A DNA stretch of 14,187 bases from Acholeplasmatales bacterium (GTDB lineage Bacteria > Bacillota_I > Bacilli_A > Acholeplasmatales > Anaeroplasmataceae). Positions 1 to 5,959 of the stretch are shown here, piece by piece. A program made the position numbers and the translations under genes. The stretch lies in contig JAFPIE010000018.1 of the NCBI GenBank assembly GCA_017388605.1, positions 1-14,187 on the forward strand, in the 5' to 3' direction. How positions within the stretch are numbered: the stretch's first letter is position 1; each line of letters begins with the position of its first letter. The notes beneath the pieces were generated by a model that saw nothing but the letters and a program-made list of their open reading frames with translations, was not told where the DNA came from and searched no databases.

Positions 1-444
1 CTTTAGATGCATAGAAATAATTTCTCTTAATTCATAATCACCAAAGCCATTGGTTTTATTCATATATAAATCCGAAGATATTTCATTTCTTAATATTCTT
101 TTGAAATTTGTATTTGTAAAGCCTTCAATGCTTTGGGTTGTGAAATCATATAAGGGCTTTTTTATTTCCTTTATTTCCTCTTTGATATTATCGATTCTTT
201 TATTCACTATAAGCTGTTTTTCTACATAATATCCCTTTTTTAAGGAAGAGGAAATATATCCTTCCTCAAGTAAAAGGTTATAGGCATTCATAATGGTATT
301 AATAGATACATTTAAATCCATAGCTAAGACTCTTTTCGATGGAAGCTTATCTCCACCCTTTATTATGCCATCATTAATCTCCTTTGTGATTTCTTCATAT
401 ATTTCTATATATTTGGGCTTATTATTTGTAAAATTAATCTTCAT
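1..444 (-). CDS. MocR/GntR-family regulator, 5' part (cut by window edge)
   Basis: The first 148 codons of a minus-strand gene run from ATG at 444-442 to the window edge with no stop. Residues 10-75 form a GntR-type winged helix, with the family signature LPSKRVLAMDLNVS, then NTIMNAYNLLLEEGYI (49-64). After a Lys/Glu-rich linker (about 80-97), residues 98-148 resemble the start of an aminotransferase fold; GFGDYELREII (133-143) matches the G..ELR..I pattern of MocR proteins. MocR regulators bind PLP through this fold and often control vitamin B6 or amino-acid genes, but the target here is unknown. A GGAGG ribosome site lies about 7 bases upstream of the start. It is divergent from the WYL regulator gene and shares its control region. 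The family call is fairly secure; a specific role such as PdxR cannot be claimed. Confidence 0.85.
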   Translation of the reverse strand, partial: MKINFTNNKPKYIEIYEEITKEINDGIIKGGDKLPSKRVLAMDLNVSINTIMNAYNLLLEEGYISSSLKKGYYVEKQLIVNKRIDNIKEEIKEIKKPLYDFTTQSIEGFTNTNFKRILRNEISSDLYMNKTNGFGDYELREIISMHLK

Positions 445-473
445 GATACCATCCTCCAACTAATTTTTTACTA

Positions 474-491
474 AATCTAAGGTACCAGATT
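474..491. promoter_or_regulatory. Weak inverted repeat near the MocR transcription start
   Basis: AATCT (474-478) and AGATT (487-491) form a short inverted repeat around a GGTACC core, just downstream of the minus-strand -10 box. It could be an autoregulatory site, but 5-bp arms in AT-rich DNA can occur by chance. Confidence 0.2.
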
Positions 492-498
492 TTGTAAC

Positions 499-527
499 AT
501 TATAATCCATTTTCAAGCACTTTTCAA
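499..527 (-). promoter_or_regulatory. Promoter of the MocR-type gene
   Basis: On the minus strand TTGAAA (527-522) and TATAAT (504-499) are separated by exactly 17 bases, a near-consensus sigma-A promoter. Transcription would start near 492 and leave a leader of about 50 bases before the ATG at 444. The -35 box is the left arm of a palindrome shared with the divergent promoter. Confidence 0.8.
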
Positions 528-539
528 CATTGAAAAGTG
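510..539. promoter_or_regulatory. Probable shared operator: palindrome plus extra half-site
   Basis: The arms CACTTTTCAA (518-527) and TTGAAAAGTG (530-539) are perfect inverted repeats with a 2-base spacer. A third copy of the heptamer TTTTCAA lies at 510-516 in direct orientation, 11 bases from the second copy. The palindrome covers both divergent -35 boxes, so a bound protein could block both promoters. Either flanking regulator (MocR-type or WYL) could be the binder; this is inference. Confidence 0.6.
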
Positions 540-558
540 ACATGAATAATGTTAAAAT
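530..558 (+). promoter_or_regulatory. Promoter of the WYL-HAD operon
   Basis: TTGAAA (530-535) and TAAAAT (553-558) are 17 bases apart on the plus strand. The -35 box sits two bases from the -35 box of the divergent promoter, facing the other way. The expected transcription start is near 565, so translation from the in-frame TTG at 530 or ATG at 542 is unlikely. Confidence 0.7.
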
Positions 559-592
559 AGATGTAAAGTTTTCATTTTGGGGGTATTATGAA

Positions 593-1552
593 ATGAATAG
601 AGCCGCTGCGTGTATAAAATTAATTCAAATATTATCTGTAAGAACAGATTATATTAAGACTGAGGAGCTTGCGGATTTGTTAGAAACAAATCCAAGAAAT
701 GTAAGAGAATATATTAAGGAGCTTGAGGTCGCAGGCTATACATTAGAATCTATGAAGGGTTTATATGGCGGCTATAGATTAGATAAGAGCTGTTTATTAC
801 CAACACTTAAGCTAAATGGAAATGATAAGAAGATTATTGGGGATGCCATTGCCTATTTAGAGAAATCAAAGGATTTCATGGAGTTTTCGGATTTCCAAGA
901 GGTTATGGGAAGAATTGTTGCATCTGTTGAAAGAAGTAATGAGGTAACACCGATTACTATGATTGACCGCTTCCCTTTAGCTATGGATAAGTCTGAGCTT
1001 GAGGCGAGATACCAAACATTACAGGAATGTATTGATGCACAAATGAAATGTGAAATTACCTATCGTTCTGCAAAGAATAAAGAAAAGATTCATACCATTC
1101 ATCCTTATAAATTATTTGTATATAATGGAACATGGTTTGTATTAGCCTATAATGAATCTATTAATGATTTTGGTTATTTTAAATTAAATCGATTAGTAGA
1201 TATTTTTAAAACAAGAAATCATTTTACCATTTTAAAAACATATGATGAAAAGAATTATTTAGATGATTTTGGTATGACCAAAAACGGAGAATATTATAAG
1301 ATTACTCTAGAATTTACGAATCTAAATATGGCTATTTCAGAAAGAATATATGGTAGACATCAGGTTGTAACTGAGCTTGATCCATCCCATACAAGATTTA
1401 CTGCAGAAATGCAAAATAAGGATATGATTGCCTCCTTCGTAATGTCCTTTGGTAAAAACTGTAAGGTTATTGAACCAGAATGGCTAAAGGATAAGGTAAA
1501 GAAGCATTATCTAGAAGCCTTAAAGGAATATATGGAGGAATCTAATGTATAA
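593..1552 (+). CDS. WYL-domain transcriptional regulator
   Basis: A 319-residue DNA-binding regulator of the YafY/PafC-like WYL family. An N-terminal helix-turn-helix spans about residues 7-60 (EELADLLETNPRNVREYIKE, then the wing GLYGGYRL). The WYL domain covers about 136-208, with GTWFVLAY at 179-186 and FKLNRLVDI at 196-204. A C-terminal WCX-like extension follows to the end. WYL domains bind ligands or nucleic acid, but the effector here is unknown. I chose ATG 593 because GGGGG at 579-583 is a suitable ribosome site and because the frame further upstream overlaps the promoter. It overlaps the downstream HAD gene by 8 bases, so the two are translationally coupled. It is divergent from the MocR-type gene and may share control with it. 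Confidence 0.88.
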   Translation: MNRAAACIKLIQILSVRTDYIKTEELADLLETNPRNVREYIKELEVAGYTLESMKGLYGGYRLDKSCLLPTLKLNGNDKKIIGDAIAYLEKSKDFMEFSDFQEVMGRIVASVERSNEVTPITMIDRFPLAMDKSELEARYQTLQECIDAQMKCEITYRSAKNKEKIHTIHPYKLFVYNGTWFVLAYNESINDFGYFKLNRLVDIFKTRNHFTILKTYDEKNYLDDFGMTKNGEYYKITLEFTNLNMAISERIYGRHQVVTELDPSHTRFTAEMQNKDMIASFVMSFGKNCKVIEPEWLKDKVKKHYLEALKEYMEESNV

Positions 1553-2177
1553 GGATATATTTTTAGATTTTAATGGCACCATCATAAATGATTTAGATTT
1601 ATGTGTTGAATTATTAAATGTATTTTTAAAGGAACAAGGAAAAAGAGAATTATCTATAGATGAATATAAGCATGTATTTAAATTCCCTATAAGGCAATAT
1701 TATATGGATGCAGGTATTGATTTTAATATAGAATCCTATGAATCCTTAGCTATAAGATTTATTCGTGCCTATCAGCCAAGAAGTATGAAATGTGGGTTAT
1801 TCCCTCATATTGTAGATACAGTTAAGAAGCTTAAGGAAATGGGAATACGTGTATATATATTATCTGCAAGTGAGCAAAACAATTTGCTTGAGCAAACCGA
1901 TACCTATGGCATTACAAAATATTTTGATGCTGTATTAGGAATAAATAATATTCATGCCGCTAGCAAGGTAGATATTGCCTTAGATTTCATGAAAAAAAGT
2001 GGAATTAATGCTAAGGATACTCTATTTGTTGGAGATACCCTACATGATTATGAGGTTTCAAAGGCAATGGGTGTAGATTGTGTTTTAGTATCCTGTGGAC
2101 ATCAGGCAAAGGATATCTTAGATAAGGCAGGCTGTAAGGTCATTGATAGTGTTGCGGATATTTTTAGCGTCTTATAG
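1545..2177 (+). CDS. HAD-superfamily hydrolase, phosphoglycolate phosphatase-like
   Basis: A 210-residue cytoplasmic HAD protein with an alpha-helical cap (about residues 15-80). Motif I is DFNGT with nucleophile Asp8. Motif II is Ser107 in VYILSAS, motif III is Lys141, and motif IV is GDTLHD (163-168). The usual second Asp of motif I (DxD), the general acid/base, is Asn10 here. This is an uncommon variant that may mark a distinct subfamily with altered activity. Length and layout fit the Gph/PGP-like group, but the substrate cannot be named. The ATG at 1545 has GGAGGA at 1534-1539 and lies inside the end of the WYL gene, so it belongs to that operon. No hairpin terminator is visible after it. 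Confidence 0.85.
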   Translation: MYKDIFLDFNGTIINDLDLCVELLNVFLKEQGKRELSIDEYKHVFKFPIRQYYMDAGIDFNIESYESLAIRFIRAYQPRSMKCGLFPHIVDTVKKLKEMGIRVYILSASEQNNLLEQTDTYGITKYFDAVLGINNIHAASKVDIALDFMKKSGINAKDTLFVGDTLHDYEVSKAMGVDCVLVSCGHQAKDILDKAGCKVIDSVADIFSVL

Positions 2178-2184
2178 ATATTTC

Positions 2185-2213
2185 TTGAAAATTGAAATTG
2201 AATAGAATATAAT
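2185..2213 (+). promoter_or_regulatory. Promoter of the lipoprotein gene
   Basis: TTGAAA (2185-2190) and TATAAT (2208-2213) are 17 bases apart, directly after the HAD stop. The expected start near 2220 leaves a short leader with GGAGG at 2231-2235. Confidence 0.8.
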
Positions 2214-2243
2214 ATAAAAGACTTTATTTAGGAGGTTTTTATC

Positions 2244-2777
2244 GTGAATAAATTTAAGAAAATTCTATCCGCTTTAGCGGTTACTATAGCATTTACTACA
2301 CTTGCATCCTGTGGTGAAAATTCATTCTATAAGGAGTGGCATGATGCTGGTGCTACAATTGAAGAGGAAAATGTATTTAAGGAATTAACTGTTGATGAGG
2401 TAGTTACAAAAAGAGATAATAAGGATTCCTTCATTATCTTTGCAGGCTCCTCTAGCAAGAGTGGTGCTATAAGTGCTGTATCTGATATTCAGGTTCAAGC
2501 AGATAGCCTTGATTATAAGGGTTATGTATATTTTGTAAATACAAAGGATATTTTATCCTCTATTTCTGGAAAGAAGAACGCAACAGATAAGCTTGGAGTT
2601 CAGGAAATCGATTCATCCGATTTAGTTGTTGTATGCTATAAAGAGGGTAAGGTATATTTTGATACATCCTCTAGTGAAAAATATGGAGATATTTATTCAA
2701 GATTTAATATTGATGGCTCCTTAAGCTATAATGCTCTAGCTTGCTATGCCTTTGAATATTATCCAGTAGAAAAGTAA
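2244..2777 (+). CDS. Small lipoprotein, possibly a degenerate thioredoxin fold
   Basis: A 177-residue secreted lipoprotein. The N-terminus MNKFKKILSALAV leads into a hydrophobic stretch and the lipobox LASC. Cleavage before Cys23 would anchor the mature protein to the outer face of the membrane. The GTG start is supported by GGAGG at 2231-2235, 8 bases upstream. Residues 62-68 (SFIIFAG) followed by SSSKSG (69-74), then YVYFVNT (94-100), recall the first strands and active-site loop of a thioredoxin fold. The CxxC cysteines are absent; the only mature Cys residues are Cys23, Cys131 and Cys167. The fold is inference from pattern and the function is not recognised. The gene has its own promoter and terminator, so it is monocistronic. 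Confidence 0.8.
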   Translation: MNKFKKILSALAVTIAFTTLASCGENSFYKEWHDAGATIEEENVFKELTVDEVVTKRDNKDSFIIFAGSSSKSGAISAVSDIQVQADSLDYKGYVYFVNTKDILSSISGKKNATDKLGVQEIDSSDLVVVCYKEGKVYFDTSSSEKYGDIYSRFNIDGSLSYNALACYAFEYYPVEK

Positions 2778-2781
2778 GATT

Positions 2782-2806
2782 TGCCGCTATATGCGGCATT
2801 TTCTTT
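2782..2806 (+). terminator. Intrinsic terminator after the lipoprotein gene
   Basis: TGCCGC (2782-2787) pairs with GCGGCA (2793-2798) around a 5-base loop, followed by the T-rich run TTTTCTTTT. It begins 5 bases after the stop codon. Confidence 0.85.
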
Positions 2807-2827
2807 TATATAAATATAAAACCTTCG

Positions 2828-2854
2828 CAAGTGTTTTCATTTGAAAAACACTTG
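2828..2854. promoter_or_regulatory. Inverted repeat at the thr promoter (candidate ThrR operator)
   Basis: The perfect 10-bp arms CAAGTGTTTT (2828-2837) and AAAACACTTG (2845-2854) flank a 7-base spacer. The right arm runs into the likely -35 box at 2852. A T-run follows (2855-2859), so it could also act as a second weak terminator. The position over the promoter favours an operator, and the ThrR-type regulator encoded three genes downstream is the natural candidate binder (inference). Confidence 0.55.
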
Positions 2855-2880
2855 TTTTTAATTTTGAAACATACTATAAT
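2852..2880 (+). promoter_or_regulatory. Promoter of the thrC-thrB-thrR operon
   Basis: TTGTTT (2852-2857) and TATAAT (2875-2880) are 17 bases apart. Transcription would start near 2887, just before the GGAGG (2899-2903) used by thrC. A TTGAAA at 2864 is only 5 bases from the -10 box and cannot be its partner. Confidence 0.65.
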
Positions 2881-2911
2881 AATGACAGATGTTTTTTTGG
2901 AGGATTATTTT

Positions 2912-4336
2912 ATGTTTCACAGTACTAGAGGAGAAAAGCTTGTATCATCACCTATGGCTATTTTAAATGGCCTTGCAGATGATGGTGGATTATATGTTAT
3001 TGATAAGATTCCTACTTTGGATTATCATGATTTATTAAATGATGATTACCAAACGATTGCCGCAAAGGTATTAAATAAATTCTTTCCTGAATTTAGCTAT
3101 GATGAAATCAAGAAGGAATTAGATATTGCCTATTCTACATTTGATATTAAAGAGGTTGTTGGAATGAAGAAGGCAGATCGTGCATACTTCTTAGAGCTAT
3201 TCCATGGACCAACCCTAGCATTCAAGGACCAAGCCTTAGTTGTACTTCCAAGATTAATGAAGCTATCTAAGGAAAAGCTTGGCTATGAAAAAAATATTAC
3301 TATTCTTACCGCAACTTCAGGAGATACCGGTGGAGCTGCCTTAAATGGCTTTAAGGATGTTGATGGTGTATCTATTGTCGTTATATACCCTAATGGAGGA
3401 GTATCTCCAGTACAGGAGGCACAAATGTGCTCCTTTAGAGGAGAAAACGCTAAGGTTTTAGCCCTAGAGGGTAATTTTGATGATTGCCAAACCTTCGTTA
3501 AGGAATTCTTTAAGAATCATAAGGATTTAAGCCTATCTAGTGCAAATTCGATTAATATCGCAAGACTTGCACCTCAGGTAGTATATTATTTCTATTCCTA
3601 TGTATATCTATTAAGAAATGGTGTAATCAAGGATAAGGATACAATCAATTTTGATGTACCTACCGGAAACTTTGGTAATATCTTTGCTGGATACTATGCA
3701 AAGGCTATGGGTCTTCCTATTAAGAATTTGATTTGTGCATCCAATAAGAATTGTGTATTAACAGATTTCTTTATGAATGGTAAATATAATAAGAATAGAC
3801 CATTCTTTAAGACCAATTCTCCATCTATGGATATTTTAATTTCATCAAATTTAGAGAGATTCCTATATTATGGTACAAAAGAATCTACAAAGGAAACAAA
3901 GAAGCTAATGGAATCCTTAAATACAAAGGGTTCATATGATTTTAAGAATCCATTCGATTATTTCTATGCATATTCTACAGATGAAAAGAAGACTCTAGAG
4001 GTTATTAAAGAGGTTTATGAAAAGTATAAATATTTAGTAGATCCTCATACTGCAGTTGCCTATAATGCCTATAAGAAGTATTTCGATGAAACAAAGGATG
4101 ATTCTATTTGTGTTGTTATTTCAACGGCATCTCCATATAAATTCCCTCAATCTGTTTTAGAGGCATTTGATATAGAGGAAAGTGATGCCTTTAAGGCTAT
4201 TCATACATTAAGTGAAAAATTTAATTTAGAAATACCAAAGGTTCTAAATTATCCTAAGGTAGAAAGAGAAATACTTTCCCTTAAGGATTCAAATTCCTAT
4301 GTTGAGGAAGTGGTAAAATGCTTAGAATCAAAGTAG
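2912..4336 (+). CDS. thrC: Threonine synthase
   Basis: A PLP enzyme that converts O-phospho-L-homoserine and water to L-threonine and phosphate, the last step of threonine synthesis. The 474 residues are close to the long bacterial/fungal ThrC class. The N-terminus MFHSTRG, then SPMAILNGLADDGGLYV, is typical. The PLP lysine is Lys105 in HGPTLAFKDQAL. The phosphate-binding loop TATSGDTGGAAL and the later PTGNFGNIFAGYYA motif are intact. I start it at ATG 2912 with GGAGG at 2899-2903. The frame stays open upstream to a GTG at 2831, but that part lies in the promoter and matches nothing in ThrC. Its last 19 bases overlap thrB, which implies coupled translation. Confidence 0.95.
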   Translation: MFHSTRGEKLVSSPMAILNGLADDGGLYVIDKIPTLDYHDLLNDDYQTIAAKVLNKFFPEFSYDEIKKELDIAYSTFDIKEVVGMKKADRAYFLELFHGPTLAFKDQALVVLPRLMKLSKEKLGYEKNITILTATSGDTGGAALNGFKDVDGVSIVVIYPNGGVSPVQEAQMCSFRGENAKVLALEGNFDDCQTFVKEFFKNHKDLSLSSANSINIARLAPQVVYYFYSYVYLLRNGVIKDKDTINFDVPTGNFGNIFAGYYAKAMGLPIKNLICASNKNCVLTDFFMNGKYNKNRPFFKTNSPSMDILISSNLERFLYYGTKESTKETKKLMESLNTKGSYDFKNPFDYFYAYSTDEKKTLEVIKEVYEKYKYLVDPHTAVAYNAYKKYFDETKDDSICVVISTASPYKFPQSVLEAFDIEESDAFKAIHTLSEKFNLEIPKVLNYPKVEREILSLKDSNSYVEEVVKCLESK

Positions 4337-5178
4337 AAGCTACCTCCGCTAACGTATGTGTAGGCTTTGATGTATTAGGTATTGCCTTAAGCTTAGTAAA
4401 TGAATTTACCTTCGAAAGAAAAAATGATTTTTCCTTCTTAGGCTTTGATGCTGAATTTAGCACTAAGGAATCGAATTTAGTTTATGAGGCTTATAAATAC
4501 GTATTTGATTACGCAAAGGAAGAAATCATTCCTGTAGAGATTGGCTTTAAAGGAGATATTCCTGTATCTAGAGGGCTTGGATCATCTTCATCTTTAATTG
4601 TTGCAGGAATTTTTGCGGCCAATTATTATTTAGGAAATAAATATAGTAAAAGAGAATTATTTGATATTGCAACTACCCTTGAGGGACACCCAGATAATGT
4701 TGCCCCAGCCATTTATGGTGGCTTAGTTGCAAGCTATCAAAAGGATAATAAATACTATCCTAATTTATATCCTATTCATAAGGATTTAAAATTTAGTGTA
4801 ATTATTCCAGAGGAATGTGTATCCACACAAAAGGCAAGAGGTGTATTACCTAAGGAGCTTTCAATCAAGGATATCGTATGGAATATGTCTAGAATTGTGA
4901 ATATACCAAGAGCGTTTAGCGATGGTGATATCCATTTATTAAAGGATTTATTTAGCGATAGGCTACATGAGCCATATCGTTCAAAATTAATTAAGGATTA
5001 TGATACCATTAAGGATTTAATCAAGGATGATGATGTAGCCTTTGCCATTTCAGGGTCTGGCTCTACAATGCTTATGATTTCAAAGGATTTAGATTTTATA
5101 CCTAAGCTTACAAAGAAGGGCTTCAATGTTATAACCTTAAATGTTGGCAGTGGTGTTATCGTGGAGGAATTAAAATGA
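4318..5178 (+). CDS. thrB: Homoserine kinase
   Basis: A GHMP-family kinase that phosphorylates L-homoserine with ATP and supplies the substrate of ThrC. At 286 residues it is of usual length. The opening VEATSANVCVGFDVLGIAL is diagnostic. The ATP-binding GHMP motif PVSRGLGSSSS ends at residue 92, EGHPDN lies at 122-127, and the C-terminal glycine-rich motif SGSGST at 245-250. The ATG at 4318 has a GAGGAAGTGG ribosome site and lies inside the end of thrC. It ends in TGA, which overlaps the thrR start as ATGA. Homoserine dehydrogenase and aspartokinase are not in the window. Confidence 0.95.
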   Translation: MLRIKVEATSANVCVGFDVLGIALSLVNEFTFERKNDFSFLGFDAEFSTKESNLVYEAYKYVFDYAKEEIIPVEIGFKGDIPVSRGLGSSSSLIVAGIFAANYYLGNKYSKRELFDIATTLEGHPDNVAPAIYGGLVASYQKDNKYYPNLYPIHKDLKFSVIIPEECVSTQKARGVLPKELSIKDIVWNMSRIVNIPRAFSDGDIHLLKDLFSDRLHEPYRSKLIKDYDTIKDLIKDDDVAFAISGSGSTMLMISKDLDFIPKLTKKGFNVITLNVGSGVIVEELK

Positions 5179-5606
5179 AAGATGATGAATATTATGTAAT
5201 TCATAGATCGGTTTTACCAGACTATTTTGAAAAGGTCATTGAAATAAAGGAAATCATTTCTTCTGGTGTAAACATTAGTGATGCCTGTAAAAAGGTAGGC
5301 CTATCTAGAAGTACCTTCTATAAATACAAGGATTATGTAAATCGTCCATCCGTTAAGGTTGGAAAAAGAGTATTATTATCCTTTAAAATGGAGGATGAGC
5401 CAGGTACATTATCGAATGTATTAAATGAAATCGCATCACGCCACGCAAATGTTTTAGCTATAAATCAGGAGGTACCAATTCATAATATTGCCTATGTAAA
5501 TATTACTGCAGATATTATGAAGATGGAGATTTCTGTTCAGGAATTTATCCAAGAGCTTAAAAGCCTAAATTCTATTATTGATGTGACTCTTTTAGCTGTT
5601 GAATAA
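5175..5606 (+). CDS. thrR: ThrR-type ACT-domain transcriptional regulator (PheB/UPF0735 family)
   Basis: A 143-residue regulator. An N-terminal helix-turn-helix (about 32-55, with ISDACKKVGLSRSTFYKYKD) is followed by an ACT domain (about 66-143) with the MEDEPGTLSNVLNEIA motif that commonly binds amino acids. The family is UPF0735/PheB; its Bacillus subtilis member, ThrR, has been reported to repress threonine biosynthesis genes. Its place as the last gene of the thr operon, joined to thrB by a 4-base ATGA overlap, strongly suggests threonine-responsive feedback here. The inverted repeat at 2828-2854 is the likely operator. The family call is secure; the ligand is inferred. Confidence 0.88.
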   Translation: MKDDEYYVIHRSVLPDYFEKVIEIKEIISSGVNISDACKKVGLSRSTFYKYKDYVNRPSVKVGKRVLLSFKMEDEPGTLSNVLNEIASRHANVLAINQEVPIHNIAYVNITADIMKMEISVQEFIQELKSLNSIIDVTLLAVE

Positions 5607-5609
5607 TTA

Positions 5610-5638
5610 TTTACATTAAAGTTCAATTTTGCTATAAT
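5610..5638 (+). promoter_or_regulatory. Promoter of acpP
   Basis: TTTACA (5610-5615) and TATAAT (5633-5638) are 17 bases apart, with an extended -10 TG at 5630-5631. It begins 4 bases after the thrR stop. The near-consensus elements fit a strongly expressed housekeeping gene. No FapR-like operator is obvious here. Confidence 0.8.
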
Positions 5639-5668
5639 ATTTTTAGAATTACAAAGGAGATACATAAA

Positions 5669-5896
5669 ATGGACGTATTTGAAACTGTTAAGAAGACTAT
5701 TGTTGATACAATTAGCTGTAAAGAAGAAGATGTTACATTAGATGCAAACATCAAGGACTTAGGTGCAGATTCCATTGATGCAGTACAAATCATTATGGAC
5801 CTTGAGGAAGTATATGGCATCGAAATTGATGCAGATGATGCTGGTGCATTTGTAACGGTTAATGACGTAGTTAAATATATTGAAGATCACAAGTAA
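5669..5896 (+). CDS. acpP: Acyl carrier protein
   Basis: A 75-residue acidic four-helix protein that carries growing acyl chains of fatty-acid synthesis as thioesters on 4'-phosphopantetheine. The attachment serine is Ser35 in LGADSIDAVQ; the residue after it is Ile rather than the more common Leu. Helix III, with DLEEVYGIEIDADDA, is typical. AAGGAGA at 5654-5660 precedes ATG 5669. Unlike many Bacillota it is not next to fab or plsX genes here; it stands alone between its own promoter and a strong terminator. Confidence 0.95.
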   Translation: MDVFETVKKTIVDTISCKEEDVTLDANIKDLGADSIDAVQIIMDLEEVYGIEIDADDAGAFVTVNDVVKYIEDHK

Positions 5897-5903
5897 TTTT
5901 TTT

Positions 5904-5930
5904 AGGACTACGCGATTGTAGTCCTTTTTT
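5904..5930 (+). terminator. Intrinsic terminator after acpP
   Basis: AGGACTAC (5904-5911) and GTAGTCCT (5918-5925) form an 8-bp stem with a 6-base loop, followed by a run of T to 5930. No convincing promoter lies between it and the next ATG at 5960, so the next gene may depend on read-through. Confidence 0.88.
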
Positions 5931-5959
5931 CTTATATTTTTTAAGGAGGTGGTGTATAT

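Noticed and set aside
2864..2880. TTGAAA at 2864-2869 as -35 box for TATAAT at 2875
   Set aside because: The spacing is only 5 bases; TTGTTT at 2852 with 17 bases is the better partner.
2810..2911. T-box or riboswitch leader before thrC
   Set aside because: The leader after the predicted transcription start is only about 25 bases, too short for any known threonine leader or T-box; the hairpin sequence lies upstream of the start.
4281..4463. 60-codon minus-strand frame over the thrC/thrB junction
   Set aside because: It lies antisense to two well-supported genes, has no ribosome site or recognisable motif, and looks like a shadow of their codon use.
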